From NCBI RefSeq assembly GCF_012276755.1, contig NZ_JAAXKX010000004.1, positions 1-64,000 of the forward strand: a DNA stretch of 64,000 bases, read 5' to 3'. Positions 18,212 through 26,217 of this stretch are shown here, in pieces. The first letter of the stretch is position 1. Every line of letters starts with the position of its first letter. This DNA is from Marichromatium bheemlicum. Its GTDB lineage: Bacteria; Pseudomonadota; Gammaproteobacteria; Chromatiales; Chromatiaceae. The translations under genes and the position numbers were made by a program. The notes under the pieces are model-generated. The model saw only the letters and a program-made list of their open reading frames with translations. It searched no databases and had not been told where the DNA came from.

Positions 18212-19600
18212 CTACTGCAGGGCCGGGACCAACCGCTGTCGTCGCCGCGCGGTGGCTACTAGGGCGATACCGAGCATCACCGCCGCAGCGGTCAATCCGG
18301 CCACGAGCCCCAGCCACAGACCAGCCGGGCCTCGTGCCGGGCCGAGCAGGTCGGTGAGCGCAAGGCTGTAGCCGATCGGCAGGCCGATAGCCCAGTAGGC
18401 GACCAGGGTGATGATCATCGGCGTGCGGGTGTTCTGATAGCCACGCAGGGCGCCGGCGGCGGTGACCTGGATGGCGTCGGAGAACTGGTAGAGCGCTGCG
18501 TAGACGATCAACTGGGTGGCGATGGCGATCACCGCCGGGTCGGGGGTGTAGAGGCGAGCCACCCAGTCACGCCCGAGCAGGATCAGCGTCGCCGAGCAGC
18601 AGGCCAGGGTCAGCGCCGTACCCAGTGCGACCCGGGTACTGAATCGTGCCTGTCGCGCCGAGCCGCGCCCGAGCGCTTGGCCGACGCGTACCGTGGTCGC
18701 CATCGACAGCGAGTAGGGCACCATGAAGATCATGCTGGAGAAGTTGAGCGCCACTTGATGCCCGGCCACCACTACCGGGCCGAGACCGCCGATGAGTAGG
18801 GCGATGACGGCAAAGATGCTGGCCTCGGCGAATACGGCGATGCCGATCGGCACGCCGAGCGCGAGTAGCGCGCCGAGGGTGGGGAGGTCGGGGGCCTCGA
18901 CCCGGGCGAAGGGGGCGCAGGGGCGATAACGTGGAGCGAGCGCGATCCAGCTCGCCAGCCCGATGAGCATGAACCACATCACCAGCGCCGTCGCCCAGCC
19001 GCAGCCGACACCGCCAAGGGCCGGCAGCCCGAACCAGCCCCCATGGATGAAGATGTAGTTGGCCGGGATGTTGAGCAACAGCCCGAGTAGCCCGAGCACC
19101 ATATAGGGACGCGGCTGTCCCAACCCGTCGCTGAAGCTGCGCAGTACCTGGAACAGGGCCGCGGCGGGAAAGCCGAAGGCGACGGCTTGGAGATAGCCCA
19201 TGGTCGGGGTGATGAGTGCGGGATCGACCTGCATCAGCTCGAGCAAGGGCTGCGCCGAGGCCAGTATCGTGGCGGCCAGCGCCCCGAGTGCGAGTGCCAG
19301 CCACAGTGCTTGACGCACCAGGGGACCGGTCGCAGCCAACCGCCCTGCACCGACGAGATGAGCGACCTTGGGGGTCGTGGCCATCAGCACACCGTTCATC
19401 AGCAGGAAGACCGGGATCCATACCGAGTTGCCGAGCGCTACTGCGGCAAGATCGCGCGCGCCGACCCGACCGGCCATCAGGGTGTCGACGAAGCCCATCG
19501 CGGTGTGCGAGAGCTGGGTGATGAGGATCGGCCAGGCAAGGGCGATCAAGGCGATGAACTCGACGCGGACGCGTTGAGCGGTGGTGCGCTGGGAAGACAT
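18212..19600 (-). CDS. MATE family multidrug efflux transporter (NorM-like)
   Basis: 462 residues with about twelve hydrophobic segments in two homologous halves. It begins LIALAWPILITQLSHTAMGF followed by VDTLMAGRVGARDLAAVALG, the standard NorM/MATE opening with its conserved Asp. The C-terminal half repeats the pattern (ALGVPIGIAVFAEAS). MATE proteins export cationic drugs and metabolites through the inner membrane using Na+ or H+ gradients. The substrate is unknown. The stop codon abuts a CTGGCGG array. The 5' side faces 600 bases of repeats. Confidence 0.93.
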   Translation of the reverse strand: MSSQRTTAQRVRVEFIALIALAWPILITQLSHTAMGFVDTLMAGRVGARDLAAVALGNSVWIPVFLLMNGVLMATTPKVAHLVGAGRLAATGPLVRQALWLALALGALAATILASAQPLLELMQVDPALITPTMGYLQAVAFGFPAAALFQVLRSFSDGLGQPRPYMVLGLLGLLLNIPANYIFIHGGWFGLPALGGVGCGWATALVMWFMLIGLASWIALAPRYRPCAPFARVEAPDLPTLGALLALGVPIGIAVFAEASIFAVIALLIGGLGPVVVAGHQVALNFSSMIFMVPYSLSMATTVRVGQALGRGSARQARFSTRVALGTALTLACCSATLILLGRDWVARLYTPDPAVIAIATQLIVYAALYQFSDAIQVTAAGALRGYQNTRTPMIITLVAYWAIGLPIGYSLALTDLLGPARGPAGLWLGLVAGLTAAAVMLGIALVATARRRQRLVPALQ

Positions 19601-19775
19601 GAAAACCGTCTTGAAAAACAGTTAATTATCTTCCTTTTGATTGCGGGTTGTCAATCGTCTCGAAACGTGTATCTAGCTGTCGAGCAGCGACCAGCGGGGT
19701 TGAACCGCAAAGCCGCCAAGAGCGCAAAGATGAGAAAGGCTTCCAGCTGCCAGCCTCCTTCCAGCTGCCAGCCTC

Positions 19776-19890
19776 CAGTGATGGGGCGGGGTTGTCTCGT
19801 CGCGTCGCGGTTGACCGCACACCGACACTGGAGGCTGCTTGCTGGAGACTGGCCGCTTCCTTCGCGTCCTTTGCGGCTTTGCGGTTCCAT
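19776..19890 (+). repeat. 118-bp interspersed module, copy B
   Basis: Starts CAGTGATGGGGCGGGGTTGT and ends TTTGCGGTTCCATCTTC. It is not followed by a heptamer array; instead a CAAAGCCGCCAAGAGCGCGA segment leads into copy C. The stretch 19601-20208 has no gene and consists of these modules and CCAGCTGCCAGCCTCC-type filler. Confidence 0.85.
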
Positions 19891-19951
19891 CTTCAAACCA
19901 CAAAGCCGCCAAGAGCGCGAAGATGAGGAAAGGCTTCCAGCTGCCAGTCTC

Positions 19952-20069
19952 CAGTGATGGGGCGGGGTTGTCTCGTCGCGTCGCGGTTGACCGCACACCG
20001 ACACTGGAGGCTGCTTGCTGAAGACTGGTCGCTTTCTTCGCGTCCTTTGCGGCTTTGCGGTTCAATCTC
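19952..20069 (+). repeat. 118-bp interspersed module, copy C
   Basis: Near-identical to copy A, ending CTTTGCGGTTCAATCTC and passing directly into the second heptamer array, as copy A does. Two of three modules therefore share the same module-plus-array structure. Confidence 0.85.
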
Positions 20070-20174
20070 CTGGCGGCTGGCGGCTGGCGGCTGGCGGCTG
20101 GCGGCTGGCGGCTGGCGGCTGGCGGCTGGCGGCTGGCGGCTGGCGGCTGGCGGCTGGCGGCTGGCGGCTGGCGG
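20070..20174 (+). repeat. Heptamer tandem array, 15 x CTGGCGG
   Basis: Fifteen perfect CTGGCGG units, in the same orientation as the array at 18086. It ends 34 bases before the Zur-like site of the zinc operon. A change in length could alter spacing upstream of that promoter. Confidence 0.95.
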
Positions 20175-20208
20175 CTTGAATCTCCGCACCGACTTGCACG
20201 CAGTGAGT

Positions 20209-20221
20209 GTAATGCTATAAC
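20209..20221 (+). promoter_or_regulatory. Candidate Zur operator
   Basis: GTAATGCTATAAC matches 10 of 13 positions of the gammaproteobacterial Zur core GTTATAnTATAAC type (consensus from memory). It lies 40 bases before the ATG of the first gene of a probable zinc uptake operon, the expected place for zinc-dependent repression. The call rests on similarity and position. Confidence 0.5.
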
Positions 20222-20260
20222 GTCCCGCGCTCTGTCTTGCGATTTGTCAACGCCTCCTCC

Positions 20261-20575
20261 ATGCCGTCTCTCGTCCAGCCACAACCCCGTCGTGCCCCAT
20301 TGGTCGCGTTGCTGCTCGGTGCCGTGTTGTTGTGGACGCAGACAGCGCTGGCAGTGCATCAGCTCGAGCACCTGGTCATCGATGCCGATGAGCCCTGCCT
20401 GATCTGTCTGGGGGGCGTCGGGATCGGCTCGCCGCTCGGGGCGGCGGCGCCGTTGCTGTACCAGGCGCGCCTGCGCGAGGTCGGACGGCTGCGTTCGGCA
20501 CCGCTCGTCTGGCCGGGTGCGCACTCCTTCCTGCCGCAGCGCGCTCGCGCGCCCCCCGGCTCGGTTCGCTGTTGA
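20261..20575 (+). CDS. Small exported protein with CxxC pair, DUF2946-like
   Basis: 104 residues: a hydrophobic N-terminal segment (LVALLLGAVLLWTQTALA), then VHQLEHLVIDADEPCLICLGG with a CxxC and nearby His residues. It resembles the protein at 8538 in size, layout and position, each being the first gene of a metal-transport cluster. The ATG at 20261 is preferred to a TTG at 20237. It lies 78 bases before the His-rich porin gene and just after a Zur-like site, so metal handling at the membrane is a reasonable inference. The biochemical role is unknown. Confidence 0.65.
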   Translation: MPSLVQPQPRRAPLVALLLGAVLLWTQTALAVHQLEHLVIDADEPCLICLGGVGIGSPLGAAAPLLYQARLREVGRLRSAPLVWPGAHSFLPQRARAPPGSVRC

Positions 20576-20652
20576 TCGCTGTGACGCTTTCGATCACCCG
20601 CTGGTGACCGTTGGCGTCCTTGTGCTCCACCCAATGATCAGGAACCGAAGCC

Positions 20653-22158
20653 ATGTCCACACCGAACCTGGTGCGTGGCGGAGCGGGCGCGCTCGCGCTG
20701 CTGCTGCCGCTGTGTGCCGCCGCCACCACCGATGAGGCCGAGATCGCCGAGCTGCGCGCGATGATCGAGGCGATGAAGGACCAGTACGAGACCCGTATCC
20801 AGTCGCTCGAACGCCGTCTCGCCGAGGCCGAGTCGCGGACGCCGTCACGGGCGACCGTCGCCCCCAGTGACACCGAGTCGCGTCCGATGCGCGCGCCCGT
20901 GGTGCACCAAGCGCCGACACCCGCGCCGAGGCGTGGCGCACTGAGCGCGGCCAATGCCTTCAATCCGCGGATCTCGGTGATCCTCGACGGCAATTACTAT
21001 CACGACGATCTCGACGGCGGTGGCTCGGGCCTGGTCGGCCACGCCTTCCAGCCCTCCGGCGGCGACCATCACGATCACGACCACGCCGGTCACAGCCACG
21101 GCACTTTCGACAACGGCTTCAACATGCGCGAGGCGGAGCTGAGCTTCGCCGCGACCATCGACCCCTATTTCGATGCTGCCATGCACATGGCCGTCGACAG
21201 CGACGGCAACGTCGAACTCGAAGAGGCCTATCTGCAGACCCGCGCGTTGCCGCACGGGCTGCGGGTCAAGGCCGGACGCTTCCTCAGCGGCTTCGGTTAT
21301 GCCAACGCCCAGCACCCACACCAGTGGGCCTTCGTCGACCAGAACCTGCCCTACCTCAATCTGCTCGGGGTGCACGGCCTGCAGGACACCGGGGTGCAGT
21401 TGACCTGGCTGCCGGCGCTGCCGGTCTACACCCTGGTCGGGGTCGAGGCGCTGCAGGGCGATCAGGAGCGCTTCGGCGCCACCTTCGGCGGCGAAACCCT
21501 GGAATCGCTCGGGGTCGATGAGGCCGACGACGGCCCGCGGCTGTGGACCGCCTTCGCCAAGATCGCCCCTGACCTCGGCGACCAGCACGCGCTGCAGTTC
21601 GGTGTCTCCTTCGCCCATGGCGACCGTCAGCAGGAGCTGCTTGCCCATACCCATGGGCATGACCACGACGCCGAGGTGCACCAGACCGCGCTCGACGGTG
21701 ACGCCGATCTCTGGGGTGTCGATCTGGTCTACGCCTATGACGCGCCCGGCTACGGCGGCAAGGGCGACCTGCGGCTGCAGAGCGAGTATCTGCGCTCGAT
21801 CAAGGACCTCGGCATCATCGCCAGCGCCCATCCCGAGCAGCTCGGCGAGCGGCGCACCTTCACCACCGACGGGCTCTACGCCCAGCTCACCTATGGGATC
21901 GCGCCGCGCTGGACCCTGGGGCTGCGCTATGACGTGCTCGGCCTGACCAACAGCGTCGGTGGCGACGCCGATGCCGACTACGGCAGCTCCGAGCGCTGGA
22001 CCCTGGGGCTGACCTGGGGGCTGACGGAGTTCTCCCAGCTGCGCGCGCAGTACGCCCGCAACGACATCCTGGTGGCCGAGGATACGCGCGAGCGCTTCGA
22101 CGCCTTCTATCTGCAGTTCCTGATGAGCATGGGCAGCCACGGCGCCCACGCCTTCTAG
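20653..22158 (+). CDS. Outer-membrane beta-barrel protein with His-rich segments, probable metal-linked porin
   Basis: 501 residues: signal peptide, a short coiled coil (EIAELRAMIEAMKDQYETRI) as in OprP/OprO-type porins, then a beta-rich barrel finishing in aromatic AFYLQFLMSMGSHGAHAF. Two surface-type segments are strongly His-rich: GGDHHDHDHAGHSHG near residue 137 and LLAHTHGHDHDAEVHQ near residue 331. No TonB box or plug domain is evident, so a porin is more likely than a TonB receptor. It lies between a CxxC protein and a zinc-type ABC importer, so zinc passage across or capture at the outer membrane is the likely role. That role is inferred from context. Confidence 0.75.
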   Translation: MSTPNLVRGGAGALALLLPLCAAATTDEAEIAELRAMIEAMKDQYETRIQSLERRLAEAESRTPSRATVAPSDTESRPMRAPVVHQAPTPAPRRGALSAANAFNPRISVILDGNYYHDDLDGGGSGLVGHAFQPSGGDHHDHDHAGHSHGTFDNGFNMREAELSFAATIDPYFDAAMHMAVDSDGNVELEEAYLQTRALPHGLRVKAGRFLSGFGYANAQHPHQWAFVDQNLPYLNLLGVHGLQDTGVQLTWLPALPVYTLVGVEALQGDQERFGATFGGETLESLGVDEADDGPRLWTAFAKIAPDLGDQHALQFGVSFAHGDRQQELLAHTHGHDHDAEVHQTALDGDADLWGVDLVYAYDAPGYGGKGDLRLQSEYLRSIKDLGIIASAHPEQLGERRTFTTDGLYAQLTYGIAPRWTLGLRYDVLGLTNSVGGDADADYGSSERWTLGLTWGLTEFSQLRAQYARNDILVAEDTRERFDAFYLQFLMSMGSHGAHAF

Positions 22159-22175
22159 TGCCCCGGAGGAACACC

Positions 22176-23075
22176 ATGAACAGCTCACTGATGATCCGCG
22201 CGGGCGTGCTGCTCGCGGCCCTGGTCGCGCTGCCGGCGCAGGCGCTCGAGGTGGTGGCCACCAGCCCGAGCATGGGCGCGCTGGTGCGCGCGGTCGGCGG
22301 CGCGGACACCGCGCTGACGGTGCTCTCCGGGCCCGAGCGCGACCTGCACCGGTTGCAGGCGCGCCCGAGCATGATCGGCGCGCTGCGTCGCGCCGATCTG
22401 GTGGTGGCGGTCGGCGCCGAACTGGAGATCGGCTGGCTGCCGCTGGCGATCGCCAGCGCCGCCAACCCGGCGATCCGCCCCGAGACCCCGGGCTACTTCG
22501 AGGCCGCCGCCCAGGTCGCGCTGCTCGATGTCGGCACCCCGGCCGATCGCGCGCTCGGTGACGTCCACCCGCTCGGCAACCCGCACCTCAACCTCGATCC
22601 GTTGCGCATGGCGACGGTGGCGCGGGCGCTGGCCGAGCGCATGGCCGCCCTCGACCCGGCCGGTGGCCCCGACTATCGCGCCGGCGCCGCGCGCTTTGCC
22701 GCCGCCGTCGAGCGGCGCCTGCCGGCGTGGTCGGCGCGGCTCGACGGCGCGCCGGGCGCAGTGCTCCATCACCGCGACGGCGTCTATCTGCTCGATCGCT
22801 TTGGCGTGCCGCTGCTCGGCACCATCGAGCCGGTGCCCGGGGTGCCGCCGAGCGGTCGTCAGCTGAACGCGCTTACCGAGCGGCTGCGGGGCCAGGCCGG
22901 GGTGGTGATCCACACCCCCTATCAGCCGGCGCGCCCGGCCGAGCGGGTCGCCGCCGCGCTCGACTGGCCGGTGGCGGTGCTGGCGCTGGAGCCGGCACGC
23001 GCGGCCGACGGCGCGGCCTATCTGGCGCACATCGACCGCTGGGTCGAGGTGCTCGCCGGGGCGGCGCGGCGATGA
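22176..23075 (+). CDS. Metal ABC transporter substrate-binding protein (ZnuA/TroA-like)
   Basis: Periplasmic receptor of 299 residues with signal peptide (LLAALVALPAQA). Likely metal ligands are His in GPERDLHRLQARP, His in GDVHPLGNPHLNLDP, and His in VLHHRDGVYLLDRFGVP, matching the order in ZnuA-type proteins. The His-rich loop of classical ZnuA is absent. The ATG at 22176 follows GGAGGA. It is translationally coupled to the ATPase gene (ATGA overlap). Zn or Mn cannot be told apart by sequence; the His-rich neighbour and Zur-like site favour zinc. Confidence 0.85.
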   Translation: MNSSLMIRAGVLLAALVALPAQALEVVATSPSMGALVRAVGGADTALTVLSGPERDLHRLQARPSMIGALRRADLVVAVGAELEIGWLPLAIASAANPAIRPETPGYFEAAAQVALLDVGTPADRALGDVHPLGNPHLNLDPLRMATVARALAERMAALDPAGGPDYRAGAARFAAAVERRLPAWSARLDGAPGAVLHHRDGVYLLDRFGVPLLGTIEPVPGVPPSGRQLNALTERLRGQAGVVIHTPYQPARPAERVAAALDWPVAVLALEPARAADGAAYLAHIDRWVEVLAGAARR

Positions 23076-23650
23076 GCGAGGCGCTGTTGCGGCTCGACGG
23101 ACTGGTCGCGGGCCATCGCGCGCCCGTGGTCGGTCCGCTCTCGTTCGCCCTGGGGCGTGGCGAGGTGCTGGGGTTGTGGGGCGGTAATGGCAGTGGCAAG
23201 TCGACCTTGCTCAACGCCATCGCCCGCGCCGCGCGGGTGTTCGCCGGGACGATCCGGCGCGCACCTGGGTTGCGCCTGAGCTATCAGGAGCAGCGCCCGG
23301 TGCGTCTCGACCCCATGCCAATGACCGGCGCCGATCTGCTGCGTGCCGCCGGGCTCGACCCGCGCCGCGCGCCGGCGCCCTTGGTCGCGCTGCTCGGCCA
23401 GCGACTCGATCGGCTCAGCGGGGGGCAGTACCAGCTGCTCTGCGTGTGGTGCGCGCTCGGCGCCGAGGTCGATCTGGTGCTGCTCGACGAGCCGACCAAC
23501 AACCTCGATCCCGGCGCCGAGCGGTCGCTGCGCGCGCTGCTGGAGACGGCGCGTGCAGACCGAGCGGTGTTGCTGGTCAGTCACGAGCGCGCCTTTCTCG
23601 AGGCGGTGAGCACCCGGGTGCTGACGCTCGAGGCCGGGGGGCGGTCATGA
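23072..23650 (+). CDS. Metal ABC transporter ATP-binding protein
   Basis: 192 residues, short for this family. It has Walker A GGNGSGKST (about residue 36), the ABC signature LSGGQ, Walker B VLLDEP and a switch His in LLVSHERAF. It powers the importer whose receptor and permease flank it. The start overlaps the receptor stop (ATGA) and the stop overlaps the permease start in the same way, so the three genes form one tightly coupled unit. Confidence 0.92.
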   Translation: MSEALLRLDGLVAGHRAPVVGPLSFALGRGEVLGLWGGNGSGKSTLLNAIARAARVFAGTIRRAPGLRLSYQEQRPVRLDPMPMTGADLLRAAGLDPRRAPAPLVALLGQRLDRLSGGQYQLLCVWCALGAEVDLVLLDEPTNNLDPGAERSLRALLETARADRAVLLVSHERAFLEAVSTRVLTLEAGGRS

Positions 23651-24465
23651 ACGAGGGACTCGCGCTGCTCGTCGACCCGCTGTTCCGGGTGCCGCTGCTC
23701 ACCGGGCTGGCGGCGAGCCTCGCGCTCGCGCCGATCGGGGTGCTGTTGATGCTCCGCGACGAGTGGCTGGCGGCGCTGGGGCTGGCGCATCTGGCGGCCG
23801 CCGGCGCCCTCGGCGGGCTCGCGCTCGGTGCGCCGGGGCTGGCCGGTGCCGGGCTCGGCGCGCTCGGCGGTGGACTGATCAAGGGCGCGTTGGGCCGGCG
23901 TGGCAACGGTGTCTACGGCTTCATGATCCTGATCGGCTGGGCGTTACTGCTGCTGATTGCGGCCAACAGCGCGGTGGGCGAGGGGCTGGGGCAGGCGCTG
24001 ATCGACGGCCAGCTCTACTTCGCCCGCTGGCCCGAGCTGATCGCGGCCCTGGCGCTGGCGCTGGCGCTGCTGTGGGCGTTGCCCCGGCTGGCCTGGCCGC
24101 TGTTGCGCGCGCGTCTGCTGCCCCGGCTCGATCGCGCCAATGGTCGCGCGGCCTGGCGCACCCACCTGGGGATGGATCTCGTTGCTGCGCTCGGCATGGC
24201 GGTGGGCACCGCCACGGTTGGGTTGATGGGGGCCTTCGCGCTGGTGTTCGTGCCGGCCTGGGTGGCCTTCCGGGTGGCGCACGGCTGGCGCGCGACCTGG
24301 GTGGTGGCGGGGGGGATCGGGGTCGCTGGTTATCTCGGCGCCTTCGTGCTGGCGCTGGCGCTCGATCAGCCGTTTGGCCCGGTGCTGGTGGCGGTGCTGG
24401 TCGTGTTGGCCTGGGGCGCGAGCGCGCTCCAGGCGGGGTGGCGATTGCTGACGGGCTGGCGCTGA
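23647..24465 (+). CDS. Metal ABC transporter permease (ZnuB-like)
   Basis: 272 residues, almost entirely hydrophobic with seven to eight predicted helices, typical of the ABC-3 family. The region ALGLAHLAAAGALGG corresponds to the conserved 'SHAxLPG'-type segment, here degenerate. It is the last gene of the unit and ends 6 bases before the convergent phosphatase gene. Sequence divergence from canonical ZnuB is considerable, so the assignment rests partly on its ABC neighbours. Confidence 0.85.
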   Translation: MNEGLALLVDPLFRVPLLTGLAASLALAPIGVLLMLRDEWLAALGLAHLAAAGALGGLALGAPGLAGAGLGALGGGLIKGALGRRGNGVYGFMILIGWALLLLIAANSAVGEGLGQALIDGQLYFARWPELIAALALALALLWALPRLAWPLLRARLLPRLDRANGRAAWRTHLGMDLVAALGMAVGTATVGLMGAFALVFVPAWVAFRVAHGWRATWVVAGGIGVAGYLGAFVLALALDQPFGPVLVAVLVVLAWGASALQAGWRLLTGWR

Positions 24466-24471
24466 ACGGGT

Positions 24472-25146
24472 TCAGTGGCAGGGGTCGCTCCACCAGTGCG
24501 AGAGCCGCTGTTCGAGTTCCCGCGCCGGCAGCCCCTCGTAGTGTGAGATGTCGTTGAACAGCCGCAGCCGCGCGCGTACCTCGCTGGCGAAGTCGAGGAT
24601 GGTCAGCCCCGCCGGGCTCTGGTCGAGCCGGTCGCGATAGCCGCGCGCATCGAAGCCGAGCAGACTACTGACCAGTAGCCGGTTGGTGCCCTTGTGGGCG
24701 ACCACCAGCACCGAGCGGTCGTGGTGATCGTGGACGATGCGGCGCATCACCGGCAGGGCGCGGGCGAGCACGTCGATCCCCGACTCGCCGCCCTTGGGCG
24801 CGCTGGTCAGCGGGTCTTCCTGCCAGGCGCTGTACTCATCGGCGAAGTCGGCGGCGACCTGCTCGCGGGTCAGGCCCTCCCAGTGGCCGTAGTCGATCTC
24901 GCGCAGCCCAGGCTCAGGGGTGGGTTCGAGACCGTGTGACTCGGCGATGATCCGTGCCGTCTCCATGGTGCGCCCCATCGGGCTGGCGAAGACCGCATCG
25001 AGGCTGTCGCAGCGCAACCGCGCGGCGAGCGCGCGGACCTGGGTGCGGCCCTGTTCGGAGAGTGGTACGTCGGTGGAGCCGGCAAAGCGGTCCTCGGCGG
25101 TGAGTTCGGTGGCGCCGTGGCGCACCAGATAGATTCGGGTCGGCAT
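24472..25146 (-). CDS. Histidine phosphatase family protein
   Basis: 224 residues. The phosphoglycerate-mutase-like signature LVRHGATELT (catalytic His at residue 9) is at the N-terminus, with the catalytic Glu region REIDYGHWEG and second His in VLVVAHKGTNRLL. It may act on a sugar phosphate or nucleotide-linked phosphate such as alpha-ribazole phosphate. No cobalamin gene is adjacent, so the substrate is undetermined. The start at 25146 places the motif at the usual position; seven further codons upstream are possible. Confidence 0.88.
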   Translation of the reverse strand: MPTRIYLVRHGATELTAEDRFAGSTDVPLSEQGRTQVRALAARLRCDSLDAVFASPMGRTMETARIIAESHGLEPTPEPGLREIDYGHWEGLTREQVAADFADEYSAWQEDPLTSAPKGGESGIDVLARALPVMRRIVHDHHDRSVLVVAHKGTNRLLVSSLLGFDARGYRDRLDQSPAGLTILDFASEVRARLRLFNDISHYEGLPARELEQRLSHWWSDPCH

Positions 25147-25350
25147 CGGTGTTCTCCTCGTTGGCACCCGGTTATCCTCGTGACCCCATGGTCGGGCTGT
25201 GCACAGGCGTTGTCCAGATCGGATCTGCTCGGCGCTGTGCGCGAAAAGTGTACTGGGGCTGTGTCAAAATGGACGATCGAATCGGCGGCCGGTCCCGCAA
25301 TGAGGGGTGGCGATCGGTGGCACGGCGATGACGGAGGTCTGGATCTGCTC

Positions 25351-26109
25351 ATGAGCGCACGGAAAACGCGCAAACGCCCCGGCAAGGGGCGGGCTCGTAA
25401 GCAACGACACGACACACCGGGGATTCTGCGGCTGCTGGTGCTGGCGCCCTTGGTACTGGCGCTGTGTTCGGTGGTGATGGTCGGTGCGTTGCGTTGGCTC
25501 GATCCGCCGAGTTCGGCTTTCATGCTCGAACACCGACTCGCCGGGTTGTGGGCAGAGGGCCGCGCGCCGCGACTGGAGTACCGCTGGGTCGATCTCGACG
25601 ACATCGACCCGGCGCTGGCGCTGGCGGTGATCGCCGCCGAGGACCAGCGCTTCCCCGAGCACCACGGCTTCGACCTGGTCGAGCTGCGCAAGGTCCTCGC
25701 CGATCTGGGCGAGGGCGGTCCCAGCCGGGGGGCGAGCACGCTGACCCAGCAGACGGCGAAGAACCTCTTCCTGTGGCCGGGGCGGGACTATCTGCGCAAG
25801 GGCATCGAGGCCTGGTTCACGGTGCTGATCGAGACGCTGTGGCCGAAGCGACGCATCCTCGAGGTCTATCTCAACATCGCCCAGTTCGGTCCCGAGGTCT
25901 ATGGCGCCGAGGCCGCCAGCCGTCGCTACTTCGACCGTTCCGCGGCCAACCTCGGGCGGTCACGCGCCGCCCGGCTCGCGGCGGTGCTGCCCGATCCACG
26001 CGGCTATCGGCTCGATCGCCCCAGTGAGCGACGGGAGCGGCGTGTGGGCTGGATCCTCGCCCAGATGCGCCAGCTCGGCGGTATCGCCTATCTCGAGCGG
26101 CTGCGCTGA
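25351..26109 (+). CDS. mtgA: Monofunctional peptidoglycan glycosyltransferase
   Basis: Polymerises lipid II into glycan strands at the outer face of the inner membrane. 252 residues: a basic N-terminus, one membrane helix (residues 27-46), then the GT51 domain with the catalytic Glu in AVIAAEDQRFPEHHG, RGASTLTQQTAKNLFLWPGR, and EVYLNIAQFGPEVYG. The ATG at 25351 leaves a conventional short cytoplasmic tail; the open frame upstream is not conserved-looking. It is followed by PBP1A in the same direction, placing two glycosyltransferases together. Confidence 0.95.
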   Translation: MSARKTRKRPGKGRARKQRHDTPGILRLLVLAPLVLALCSVVMVGALRWLDPPSSAFMLEHRLAGLWAEGRAPRLEYRWVDLDDIDPALALAVIAAEDQRFPEHHGFDLVELRKVLADLGEGGPSRGASTLTQQTAKNLFLWPGRDYLRKGIEAWFTVLIETLWPKRRILEVYLNIAQFGPEVYGAEAASRRYFDRSAANLGRSRAARLAAVLPDPRGYRLDRPSERRERRVGWILAQMRQLGGIAYLERLR

Positions 26110-26217
26110 GCGCGGCCTTGCGGGGCGGGACGCGATCGCGCAGGATGTCGCCGCCGGTGCCGCGCTGATGGGGTATCGGGATGAGGCGTGCCCGGCGCGC
26201 GCGCCCTGGAGTCGCCC

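Noticed and set aside
18086-20174. CRISPR array or protein repeats in the CTGGCGG tracts
   Set aside because: The unit is 7 bp with no spacers, and frames such as (LAAGGWR)n arise from the heptamer in all phases on both strands.
20653-22158. TonB-dependent zinc receptor (ZnuD-type)
   Set aside because: The protein is too short, begins with a porin-like coiled coil, and shows no TonB box or plug domain.
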